This document shows positions 1 to 5,607 of a DNA stretch of 9,851 nt, piece after piece; the stretch's first letter is position 1, and the number at the start of each line of letters is the position of its first letter. The translations under genes and the position numbers were made by a program. This stretch comes from an uncultured Pseudomonadota bacterium (GTDB taxonomy: Bacteria > Pseudomonadota > Gammaproteobacteria > Burkholderiales > SG8-39), in contig CAITSH010000264.1 in NCBI GenBank assembly GCA_903895005.1, positions 1 to 9,851 of the forward strand. Direction: 5' to 3'. The notes under the pieces are model-generated. The model ran no database searches, was not told where the DNA came from, and saw nothing but the letters and a program-made list of their open reading frames with translations.

Positions 1-77
1 CGGATAGTAAAGCGGTTTAACGCGGGATTCCAGCGCTGATCGCTGATGAGCCGGCCAGAATGACCGGCTTTCGCCGA

Positions 78-1055
78 TCACTCCGCCTTGATGTTGGCGT
101 CCGTCACAACCTTGCCCCATTTGGCGAGGTCGACTTTGATCTTTTCCACGGTCTGTGCCGGATTGAGGAATTCAACATCGCAGCCGGTGGCGTTGATCTG
201 CTCGCGCAGGGTCTTGTCGTCGGCCGCCTTGGCCATGGCCTGGTTGAGGCGCGCCACCACGTCGGGGGCCATGCCGGCGGGGCCGAGCAGGCCGTACCAT
301 GCGTTGGAGTCAAAGCCCTTCACGCCGGACTCGTCCATGGTGGGCACGTCGGGGAAGGCCGCCGAGCGTGTGAGCGAGGTCACGGCGATGGGCCGCACCT
401 TGCCGGTCTTGATCGCGCCCACCACCGGGCCCAGCGATGAGAACAGCATGGGCACTTGCCCGCCCATCAGGTCGGCCATGGCCGGTCCGCCGCCCTTGTA
501 CGGAATGTGCAGCAGGTTGGCGCCGGTGGCGTTCTTGAAGTATTCGCCCGACAAGTGATGGGGACCGGCCACACCCGAGGTGCCGTAGCTCCATTTGTTG
601 GGTTCGCGCTTGGAAGCGGCCACCACATCGTTGACATTGTTGAAAGGCGTGGAAGGGTGCACCACCAGCATGCTGCCGCTGCCGCACACATGGCCCAAGT
701 GCGTGAACGAGCCGATGCTGTTATAGCCGGTCTTGAGAAGGTGGGGCGCCACGGTGAGCGGGCCGCTGTCGAAAAAGTGCAGCGTATAGCCGTCGGGAGC
801 GGCCTTTGCGATGAACTCCATCGCGACGCCGGCCGCATTGCCGGGCTTGTATTCGATCACCATGGGCTGGCCGAGCAAGGCCTCGAATGCGCGCGCCAGC
901 GGCCGGATCGCCGCATCGGCCGAACCGCCGGGCGAGTAGCCGATGATGATGCGCACCGGTTTGGCCGGGTAGGTCTGTGCATGGAGCGGGGGTGCCCATG
1001 CGAAGGCGCTGAGCGTGATCGCCAACAGATGGTTGAACGCGCGGTTTTGCCGCAT
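78..1055 (-). CDS. Bug/TctC-family tripartite tricarboxylate transporter solute-binding protein
   Basis: A 325-residue periplasmic binding protein of the Bug (TctC) family, which captures small carboxylated or aromatic compounds for TTT transporters or for sensing. Seen: a Sec signal peptide (residues 1-26, cleavage after LHA before QTYP), the N-terminal hallmark YPAKPVRIIIGYSPGGSAD (29-47), PDGYTL (87-92), LLHIPYKGGG (181-190), AAFPDVPTMDESG (232-244) and WYGLLGPAGMAP (253-264), all in family order and at usual length. The start is fixed by GAGGAGGAG at 1060-1068, ideally spaced from the ATG. No TctA or TctB gene is in the window, so this is an orphan binding protein; the ligand cannot be read from sequence. 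Only weak hairpins without a U-tract follow the stop (31-69). Confidence 0.95.
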   Translation of the reverse strand: MRQNRAFNHLLAITLSAFAWAPPLHAQTYPAKPVRIIIGYSPGGSADAAIRPLARAFEALLGQPMVIEYKPGNAAGVAMEFIAKAAPDGYTLHFFDSGPLTVAPHLLKTGYNSIGSFTHLGHVCGSGSMLVVHPSTPFNNVNDVVAASKREPNKWSYGTSGVAGPHHLSGEYFKNATGANLLHIPYKGGGPAMADLMGGQVPMLFSSLGPVVGAIKTGKVRPIAVTSLTRSAAFPDVPTMDESGVKGFDSNAWYGLLGPAGMAPDVVARLNQAMAKAADDKTLREQINATGCDVEFLNPAQTVEKIKVDLAKWGKVVTDANIKAE

Positions 1056-1201
1056 TTTTCTCCTCCTCAGGAATTTTTTTGAAGTCTACGCCCGAATACG
1101 CGAAGTGGGGCGCAACTGCTGTCCGGGTGCGGGATCGCTTGGAAATTAAACCGCTTTGACCTGCTGCGCAGTCTGCCTCCAGCTCGCGCCATTGCGTCCG
1201 A

Positions 1202-1255
1202 GGCCGCGCGTGCCGCGCTTGCCACGGGTGCCGCGCCTGCCACGTGCGCCACGTT
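1202..1255. repeat. Six-unit 9-bp-period GC-rich tandem repeat upstream of tspO
   Basis: Units begin at 1202, 1211, 1220, 1229, 1238 and 1247 and follow tgccRcgNN with small changes. The clearest higher-order copy is an 18-bp duplication (1211-1228 and 1229-1246, 16 of 18 bases identical). The last unit reaches the position where the -35 box of the tspO promoter should lie. Confidence 0.7.
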
Positions 1256-1272
1256 CGTACGGGGACGGCGTT

Positions 1273-1278
1273 TATAAT
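1273..1278 (+). promoter_or_regulatory. Perfect -10 box (TATAAT) of the tspO promoter
   Basis: TATAAT lies 30 bases before the tspO ATG. The -35 position (about 1250-1255, CACGTT) is poor and falls in the 9-bp repeat, so the promoter may need an activator or rely on the -10 alone. The predicted transcript starts near 1285, giving a leader of about 24 nt without a clear Shine-Dalgarno. Confidence 0.55.
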
Positions 1279-1308
1279 GGCGGTCCATCCAAACAGCCCC
1301 GGCACGCA

Positions 1309-1788
1309 ATGAGAACGCAAAGAGCAAGTGCCATCGGCTTGTCCGTATTCCTGACCATCTGCTTTTTACGCTTTGAACTGGGCAAGCTTGTGACCGATTC
1401 GAGTGTCGGCACCTGGTATCAAACCCTGCACAAGGCGCCATTCAACCCGCCGGACGGGTTTTTTTCCCCGGTCTGGGTCGTGCTGTATTTCATGATGGCG
1501 CTGGCAGGATGGCGCGTATGGCGGCAGGACGGATCGCGCCCGCAGCGTGTCGCGCTGACTTTGTTTGCGGTCCAGCTTGCGTTGAATTTTGGCTGGTCGG
1601 TGCTGTTTTTTGGCATGCAGAGCATCGACCTTGCCTTCGCCGAGATGATCGTACTGATAGTGACGGTCGTCGTTACGGCGGTATGGTTCTGGCGCATAGA
1701 CAAGCTTGCCGGTGTGTTGCTGCTGCCCTATGTGCTGTGGCTTTGCTTTGCCACGGTGCTGGTGGCGTATATCTGGCGGTTCAACTAG
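1309..1788 (+). CDS. tspO: TspO/MBR family tryptophan-rich sensory protein
   Basis: A 159-residue integral membrane protein of the TspO/peripheral benzodiazepine receptor family, which binds porphyrins and takes part in tetrapyrrole and stress signalling. Five hydrophobic helices are visible (about 7-25, 52-70, 80-101, 107-129, 133-156). Family motifs present are WYQTLHKAPFNPP (36-48), SPVWVVLYFMMA (53-64), QLALNFGWSVLFF (89-101) and LPYVLWLCFA (139-148), with the C-terminal IWRFN. Length matches the family. The open frame extends upstream to 1156, but that part encodes only Arg/Pro-rich sequence from the 9-bp repeat, and the TATAAT lies inside it, so the ATG at 1309 is chosen. The stop abuts the stop of the converging gene with no spacer and no terminator between them. 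Confidence 0.9.
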   Translation: MRTQRASAIGLSVFLTICFLRFELGKLVTDSSVGTWYQTLHKAPFNPPDGFFSPVWVVLYFMMALAGWRVWRQDGSRPQRVALTLFAVQLALNFGWSVLFFGMQSIDLAFAEMIVLIVTVVVTAVWFWRIDKLAGVLLLPYVLWLCFATVLVAYIWRFN

Positions 1789-2157
1789 TCAGCGCGGCAT
1801 TTGCGGCGCCGGCGCGGCGCGGATGCGTGTCTTCGTGATAAATGCGATCGACGTGGTCTGTCCGAGGGCTGCCACGAGGGTGGTCTTTGTGCTGATGCCC
1901 GTCATGTTGGTGTCGCGTTGCCGCGGCAGCAGTTTGTAGCGCAGCGACGCATCGGGGGCCATGGCGTGCAGCTTCTCAAACAGATCCATGCCCTTGATCA
2001 TGCTGCGATACGACTTGTCCACCGGGTCGCGCATTGCCGTCACGATCACCGCCTGGTCCGGCGCCGGTTTTGACTGCGCGTGCGCGGCGCACGAAGCGGC
2101 GCAGACAAGCAGCACTGAAAGCCGAATCGCAGCTTGAACGAAGGGGTGTGAGGTCAT
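1789..2157 (-). CDS. Small exported protein of unknown function
   Basis: A 122-residue protein I cannot assign. It has a convincing Sec signal peptide: positively charged start, hydrophobic core IRLSVLLVCAASCAA (11-25) and cleavage after AHA (27) before QSK. The mature part of about 95 residues contains DPVDKSYRSMIKGMDLFEK (44-62) and a basic stretch around LRYKLLPRQR (72-81); it ends in a low-complexity tail, RIRAAPAPQMPR. No transmembrane segment or lipobox follows the signal. It converges on tspO with stop codons directly adjacent. The low-complexity end leaves open that this is a C-terminally shortened version of a longer periplasmic protein. Confidence rests on the signal peptide and codon pattern; no strong Shine-Dalgarno is visible. 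Confidence 0.65.
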   Translation of the reverse strand: MTSHPFVQAAIRLSVLLVCAASCAAHAQSKPAPDQAVIVTAMRDPVDKSYRSMIKGMDLFEKLHAMAPDASLRYKLLPRQRDTNMTGISTKTTLVAALGQTTSIAFITKTRIRAAPAPQMPR

Positions 2158-2412
2158 TGCGTTGTGGTCGTGCAGTGGTGGCGTTGTCGTGATGTAAAGA
2201 TTGCCCCACGTATCGGGCTGATGTGCATACGGATACGCAATACCTTATCCATTGCGCAGCTGCTTGCGCTGTGCGCCAGCACGCTTACTTCGCGCGGCCC
2301 GCAACCTCAATGCGGCACGTTGGCTCGGGTATCATCGCGCCATCATTTAAAACATAGGGCGGGCAGCGCGCGCTCGTGCGCTACGCACGTGTCGCTGAAC
2401 CCGGATCAGTCC

Positions 2413-2628
2413 ATGAAATGTTTGTTGCCTGTTGCTGTTTCGCTCCTGCTTTGCGCCTGCGCGTCCAGCCAGAATGGCGGAATCGATTTTTATCGGCAGA
2501 AGGGCGGGCCCGATTATCTCCTTGATTATTACCGTTGCCGTGAGGCGGCGAGTGCGGTGAGCGATGCCACACGTTCTTATGACACCTACGTCAAATGCAT
2601 GGAAAAAAGCGGCTGGATTGAGCGGTAG
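2413..2628 (+). CDS. Small putative lipoprotein
   Basis: A 71-residue protein starting MKCLLPVAVSLLLCACASS. The lysine, hydrophobic stretch and L-C-A-C16 fit a lipoprotein signal, with Cys at the -2 position as a mild departure from the usual lipobox; Ser17-Ser18 after the context would favour outer-membrane retention. The mature part has paired motifs typical of small disulfide or helical-hairpin proteins: YYRCREAAS (39-47) and YVKCMEKSGW (59-68), i.e. two Cys about 20 residues apart. The open frame extends upstream to 2164, but only the ATG at 2413 gives a signal peptide. A TATCAT at 2330-2335 is a possible -10. A terminator follows at 2686. Function not recognised. Confidence 0.7.
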   Translation: MKCLLPVAVSLLLCACASSQNGGIDFYRQKGGPDYLLDYYRCREAASAVSDATRSYDTYVKCMEKSGWIER

Positions 2629-2685
2629 GGCGCGCAGGCGGTCGTAGTGCTGCCACTTTTTTACGCAGATGCAGCATAAGTCCGG

Positions 2686-2713
2686 AAAGTGTGACTTTTT
2701 TCACGCTTTTTGC
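2686..2713 (+). terminator. Rho-independent terminator after the small lipoprotein gene
   Basis: The stem aaagtgtga (2686-2694) pairs with tcacgcttt (2701-2709) with one G-U pair; a T-rich tail follows (2707-2711). It lies 57 bases after the lipoprotein stop. Confidence 0.5.
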
Positions 2714-2774
2714 TTTCATGAAATCATTTTTAATCAATGAGATACAAATAAGTTAAATCTTTCTTAAGAAACTA

Positions 2775-2803
2775 TTGCATCGCACCAATGGTTGCGCTAT
2801 ATT
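2775..2803 (+). promoter_or_regulatory. Sigma-70-type promoter of small RNA 1
   Basis: TTGCAT (2775-2780), a 17-base spacer and TATATT (2798-2803; 5 of 6 to consensus). The 60 bases upstream are strikingly A/T-rich in an otherwise GC-rich window (about 2712-2772, including the palindrome ttcttaagaa at 2761-2770), as expected for an UP element. Predicted start near 2811. Confidence 0.6.
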
Positions 2804-2810
2804 GGTTTCG

Positions 2811-2881
2811 CGGTGTTTTCCTCCTCCTCCTTGGACCCGCCTTCTGGCCGGTGAAGCTTGCTTCACCGGCCGATTTTTTTT
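2811..2881 (+). ncRNA. Candidate anti-Shine-Dalgarno small RNA, copy 1
   Basis: A predicted transcript of about 70 nt from the promoter at 2775-2803 to a strong intrinsic terminator. Its 5' part holds CCTCCTCCTCCTT (2820-2832), complementary to an extended Shine-Dalgarno. Its 3' part is the stem ggccggtgaag/cttcaccggcc (2846-2856 and 2861-2871) with loop cttg and eight T's (2874-2881). A diverged copy lies 264 bases downstream. No start codon with a sensible frame lies inside. By memory this resembles reported CCUCCUCC-type RNAs: the alphaproteobacterial 'cuckoo' RNAs and the Rfam betaproteobacterial toxic small RNA. Family membership is inferred, not verified. Confidence 0.6.
2846..2881 (+). 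terminator. Intrinsic terminator of small RNA 1
   Basis: An 11-bp perfect GC-rich stem (2846-2856/2861-2871), tetraloop cttg and a run of eight T's at 2874-2881. The first ten stem bases are identical to those of the terminator at 3111. Confidence 0.9.
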
Positions 2882-2926
2882 GTGGGTTCCCAAACCCGCT
2901 TCTATCCCCAGATGATTCGCCGACAA

Positions 2927-2951
2927 GTCATTGTCCTGTATGGACAATGAC
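2927..2951. repeat. Perfect 10-bp inverted repeat between the two small RNA units
   Basis: gtcattgtcc (2927-2936), spacer tgtat, ggacaatgac (2942-2951). No T-run follows, so it is not a terminator. It could be an operator for the second unit or a structured element in read-through RNA. Confidence 0.7.
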
Positions 2952-3073
2952 AGGGTGCCTGCCGTCCTTGCCGGCTGAGCAAGCGCCAGCGCGCGCGCCG
3001 GTTGTCCCCACGGTTTTGTCTTTGTGTACGCCAGCGCACAGCCGCGGCGGGGGCTGCCTTGTAATGTGTGGCT

Positions 3074-3146
3074 GCGGTGTCCCTCCTCCCTCTCTCGGGG
3101 CCCGCCCTCGGGCCGGTGAACCAAAAATTCACCGGCCTTGTTTTTT
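3074..3146 (+). ncRNA. Candidate anti-Shine-Dalgarno small RNA, copy 2
   Basis: Paralogue of the unit at 2811-2881. It shows the same order: CGGTGT (3075-3080), C/T-rich block ccctcctccctctctc (3081-3096), GG-CCCGCC-TC linker (3099-3109), then the identical stem ggccggtgaa/ttcaccggcc and a T-run. A possible -10 is TGTAAT (3060-3065; 5 of 6), ten bases before CGGTGT as against eight in copy 1; I see no good -35. An extra hairpin, ggcccg/cgggcc (3099-3104 and 3109-3114), overlaps the terminator stem and would compete with it. Conservation of the C/T block and hairpin against diverged spacers supports a functional RNA. Confidence 0.55.
3111..3146 (+). terminator. Intrinsic terminator of small RNA 2
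   Basis: The perfect 10-bp stem ggccggtgaa (3111-3120) and ttcaccggcc (3128-3137), loop ccaaaaa, tail ttgtttttt (3138-3146). Confidence 0.88.
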
Positions 3147-3344
3147 GCGCGCTACAGCGTGTCGGGCGGAGCGGTTGGCGGTGTGGTGAGCACTGGTGCT
3201 GGCGATGGGGATGCCATGCAGGTGCCTTTTCTCAGAGGGGCAGGGCGATGGCTGTCGCGAAGGGAGTCAATGCCGCATCGGATCCTGGCGCGCGATAAGA
3301 AAACGCTCCGCGTAGCGCGCGTCCTGCATAAATCGCAGGCGAAA
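3147..3344. other. Intergenic stretch without a supported gene
   Basis: About 200 bases between the second small RNA terminator and the terminator of the Ala/Lys-rich gene. A 16-codon frame at 3248-3298 has a purine-rich stretch before its ATG (agaggggcagggcg) but no other support. Small GC hairpins occur around 3305-3340. I see no gene. Confidence 0.5.
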
Positions 3345-3370
3345 AAAAAGACAGGCGAACCTGTCTTTTT
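3345..3370 (-). terminator. Terminator of the Ala/Lys-rich protein gene (UUCG tetraloop)
   Basis: Read on the minus strand, the stem AAAAAGACAGG pairs with CCTGTCTTTTT around a TTCG loop, and the T-run continues to 3342. This is a classic cC(UUCG)Gg-type hairpin, 20 bases after the stop of the minus-strand gene at 3390. Confidence 0.88.
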
Positions 3371-3389
3371 CCTTGCTGCTGACCAATGC

Positions 3390-3848
3390 TTACTTGGTTG
3401 CGGCTTTTACATCTGCTTTGCCCTTGGCTTCGACGGCGGCGGTCTCGGCTTTGGCAGTGGCTTTTTCAGTCTTGGCTTCGGTCTTGGCTTTGTCGGCCTT
3501 CACGTCGGCTGCGGATGAGGTCTTTGCGGCCTTGGCTTCGGCGGCTGCTTTGGCTTTGGCTGCCTTGTCGGCTGCTTTGGCGGCTTTCGCGTCGGCCTTG
3601 GCTTTTGCTTTGGCTTCCTTGGCTTCGGCGGCTGCCTTGTCGGCTGCTGCTTTCTTGTCGGCGGCGGCTGCTTTGGCATCGGCCTTGGCATCGACTTTGG
3701 TTTCCGCTTTGACGGCTTTGGCGTCGGCTTTCTCGGCTTTGACTTCAGCCTTGGCAGCGGGCGTCGCAGGCGTTGCGGGCGTTGCGGTTTGTGCGAAAAC
3801 GGAGGTCGCAAACAAGCCGGCCACGAGTGCGGCGATTACTTTGTTCAT
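3390..3848 (-). CDS. Secreted alanine/lysine-rich low-complexity protein
   Basis: A 152-residue protein with a clear signal peptide (MNKVIAALVAGLFATSVFA, cleavage before QTATP), then a short ATP-repeat linker (TPATPATPAAK, 23-33) and about 120 residues made almost only of Ala, Lys, Glu, Asp and Thr, in patterns such as KAxxKA and AAADKKAAADKAAAE. This predicts a long charged helix or intrinsically disordered rod, histone H1-like in composition but exported. No catalytic motif or cysteine. The ATG at 3848 is chosen because the signal peptide begins there; the open frame runs to 3929 without signal character. The DNA is itself repetitive (ggctttggc-type units on the plus strand), so copy-number change by slippage is plausible. 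Function unknown; a cell-envelope or polyanion-binding role is only a guess. Confidence 0.85.
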   Translation of the reverse strand: MNKVIAALVAGLFATSVFAQTATPATPATPAAKAEVKAEKADAKAVKAETKVDAKADAKAAAADKKAAADKAAAEAKEAKAKAKADAKAAKAADKAAKAKAAAEAKAAKTSSAADVKADKAKTEAKTEKATAKAETAAVEAKGKADVKAATK

Positions 3849-4238
3849 TGGATTTCTTTCTGAAGTGGAGGGGTTGAAGCCAGGCCCGGAGGCGAATGCG
3901 TGTGAAGCCTGTACCTCCAATAACGCCACAGCAACACTTCGGTTGACCGCTAGCGCAAATTACCGCTGCACGCAGCGCGATGTCTTTGGCTGCAATCATC
4001 GCTATGTGTGTTAGCGCACAGAGTGACGGGCGTGTCAGGTGGCCCAGGCGGCTATTGTCAGCGTTGCTGTTGGTGTTGGTGTCGGTGTCAGAATCGGCTT
4101 CAAAGTCAGCGTAAAAGTTAGCATTAAGGGCACCGCGAGCACGGTGACGGTGAGACGCCGTCGCGTAACAACCGCAGCAGGGCGACCGATTGAATTGCGC
4201 TAGACTGCCGCAACAAAAAACCAAGGAGGGGAAATTTG
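3849..4238. other. Divergent intergenic region with a degenerate 6-bp-period repeat
   Basis: About 390 bases between the Ala/Lys-rich gene (minus) and the second Bug gene (plus), so it must hold both promoters; I cannot place either with confidence. Around 4051-4115 the plus strand repeats a gtNggt-like hexamer (gttgct, gttggt, gttggt, gtcggt) that decays downstream. It creates a 54-codon GTG-initiated frame (4039-4203) encoding alternating Val-x-Val-x residues with no ribosome binding site. Confidence 0.5.
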
Positions 4239-5237
4239 ATGTTCACACACCTGCGCGTTCGTGCGTTCGCCGTTGCCTTCGCGGCCCTTGTCATGGGAAC
4301 CGCAGCGCTGCTGTCCGCGTCGTCCGCGCACGCGCAGGCCTGGCCCGGCAAGCCGATCAGGCTCATCGTGCCCTTTCCTGCGGGCGGACCGACCGACCTC
4401 GTTGCGCGCGCGGCGGGCGACATCCTGCGCAATACCTTCGGGCAGCCGGTGGTCATCGACAACCGTCCCGGTGGCAACGGCACGATTGGTCTTGATGTAC
4501 TGGCGAAGTCTGCGCCCGACGGTTACACGCTGGGCCTCACGCTGATCACGCTGGCGATTGCACCACACCTCGGGCCGGTGCCCTTTGATCCGTTCAAGGA
4601 TTTTTCGCCCATTACCAACCTGGTGTCGATGACGCCGCTGGTCGTTGCCAATCCGGCGCTGCCGGCGAACAACCTCCGTGAGTTGGTGGCTTACGGGCGC
4701 GCCAATCCCGACAAGCTTGCTTACGGCACACCGGGTGTCGGAACCATTCCGCATCTTGGCGCCGAGATGTTGCAGGGCGCGGGCGGATTCAAAATGACGC
4801 ATGTGCCGTACAAGGGGGCGACGCAACAAATTCAAGACCTCATCGCTGGTGCAACCCTGCTCGACTTCCAGAGTTCGCTGGTCGTGGCCCTGCCCATGAT
4901 CAAGGCCGGTCGCATCAAGCCGATTGCGGTGCTTACCGCCAATCGATCGCCGCTCCTGCCCGACGTGCCCACTGCAGCCGAATCCGGCTTCGCGCAGGTG
5001 GTGGTGGCGCCGTGGTTTGGCATCGGCGGCCCCGCTGGCCTGCCCGCCGATATCGTCAAGCGCATCAATGAGGCGCTGGTCAGGGGCATGCACGCGAAAG
5101 AGGTTGTCGATCGCTTTGCCGCCATAGGTGCCACGGTGCAGACGAATAATTCGGCTGAAGAGTTTGTCGCTTATATCCGCGCCGAGCACACGCGCTGGGG
5201 CGAGGTGATCAAAAAGGCGGGCATCAAGGCCGAATGA
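4239..5237 (+). CDS. Bug/TctC-family tripartite tricarboxylate transporter solute-binding protein
   Basis: A 332-residue orphan periplasmic binding protein. Seen: a signal peptide (1-32, cleavage after AHA before QAWPGKP), WPGKPIRLIVPFPAGGPTD (35-53), DNRPGGNGTIG (74-84), PDGYTLG (93-99), MTHVPYKGATQ (186-196), SPLLPDVPTAAESGF (237-251) and GPAGLPADIVKRIN (264-277), the standard Bug sequence signature over its whole length. AAGGAGGGG (4223-4231) is a near-perfect Shine-Dalgarno. The ATG at 4239 lies nine bases after AGGAGG; a TTG immediately before it (4236) is possible but less likely. It is divergent from the Ala/Lys-rich gene and ends in a bidirectional terminator, so it is probably monocistronic. 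It clearly differs in sequence from the protein at 78-1055, consistent with a different ligand, which I cannot predict. Confidence 0.95.
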   Translation: MFTHLRVRAFAVAFAALVMGTAALLSASSAHAQAWPGKPIRLIVPFPAGGPTDLVARAAGDILRNTFGQPVVIDNRPGGNGTIGLDVLAKSAPDGYTLGLTLITLAIAPHLGPVPFDPFKDFSPITNLVSMTPLVVANPALPANNLRELVAYGRANPDKLAYGTPGVGTIPHLGAEMLQGAGGFKMTHVPYKGATQQIQDLIAGATLLDFQSSLVVALPMIKAGRIKPIAVLTANRSPLLPDVPTAAESGFAQVVVAPWFGIGGPAGLPADIVKRINEALVRGMHAKEVVDRFAAIGATVQTNNSAEEFVAYIRAEHTRWGEVIKKAGIKAE

Positions 5238-5249
5238 GCCGGCATACGA

Positions 5250-5276
5250 AAAAGGCCAGCGCGAGGCTGGCCTTTT
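5250..5276. terminator. Bidirectional rho-independent terminator
   Basis: aaaaggccagc (5250-5260), loop gcgag, gctggcctttt (5266-5276). The 11-bp stem has A's on the left and T's on the right, so it ends transcripts from both strands: Bug gene 2 (plus) and the small heptad protein gene (minus). Confidence 0.88.
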
Positions 5277-5403
5277 AAGGGTTGCTGGTGCCGGATGTAT
5301 CCGGTCATTCAGTCGCGATTCTCGAGCCGGGGCGCCCCGTACCAATAACCAACATCAATTGCCTCATTCGCTTCATTGGTTGCGTTCTTTTCGGTTGCCA
5401 CGC

Positions 5404-5607
5404 TTACTTGCAAGACAGTTCGTGCGCCGCCTTGGATTTGACGTGGGCGCTGCCCGACAACTCGATCGCCGCCCTGGCGCTCCCTTTGGCGTCCTTCATC
5501 TGGTTGCGCTCGTGCGCGTCGGCCGCCTTGCGGTGATAGGTTGCGGCGGCATCGTGGTCGTTGGCCGCCTGCTGGTGCAGGCCGCTCGCTTCGCTCGTGT
5601 TCGACAT
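5404..5607 (-). CDS. Small His/Ala heptad-repeat helical protein
   Basis: A 67-residue soluble protein with no signal peptide. Histidines 11, 18, 25 and 32 fall exactly seven apart in the pattern HxxAAxx (HQQAAND, HDAAATY, HRKAADA, H), and a second pair, H55 and H62, repeats the spacing. This predicts an amphipathic helical hairpin with one histidine face. The single Cys66 is next to last. Similar short AA-H repeat proteins are, from memory, common as unnamed stress-associated genes in Proteobacteria. AGAGGA at 5615-5620, seven bases before the ATG at 5607, fixes the start; the frame runs on upstream to 6087 without coding character. Transcription ends at the shared terminator (5250-5276). 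Function unknown. Confidence 0.8.
   Translation of the reverse strand: MSNTSEASGLHQQAANDHDAAATYHRKAADAHERNQMKDAKGSARAAIELSGSAHVKSKAAHELSCK

Noticed and set aside
31..69. Hairpins just after the stop of the first Bug gene, as a terminator
   Set aside because: The stems (cagcg/cgctg and agccgg/ccggct) are short and no T-run follows on the minus strand.
456..1082. A plus-strand open frame opposite the first Bug gene
   Set aside because: Antisense shadow with no motif; the minus-strand gene has a signal peptide and family signature.
2753..3189. Open frames on both strands across the small RNA region
   Set aside because: They run through two strong intrinsic terminators and show no coding pattern, so a non-coding reading fits better.
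3248..3298. A 16-codon frame with a purine-rich stretch before its ATG
   Set aside because: Too short and without supporting context; recorded only in the intergenic entry.
3420..3760. Repetitive ggctttggc-like DNA as a CRISPR or non-coding repeat array
   Set aside because: No regular repeat-spacer structure. The repetition follows Ala and Lys codons of the signal-peptide-bearing minus-strand gene.
4200..5345. A long minus-strand open frame opposite the second Bug gene
   Set aside because: It is the antisense shadow of a GC-rich coding region. It has no family resemblance, while the plus strand carries full Bug motifs and a strong Shine-Dalgarno.
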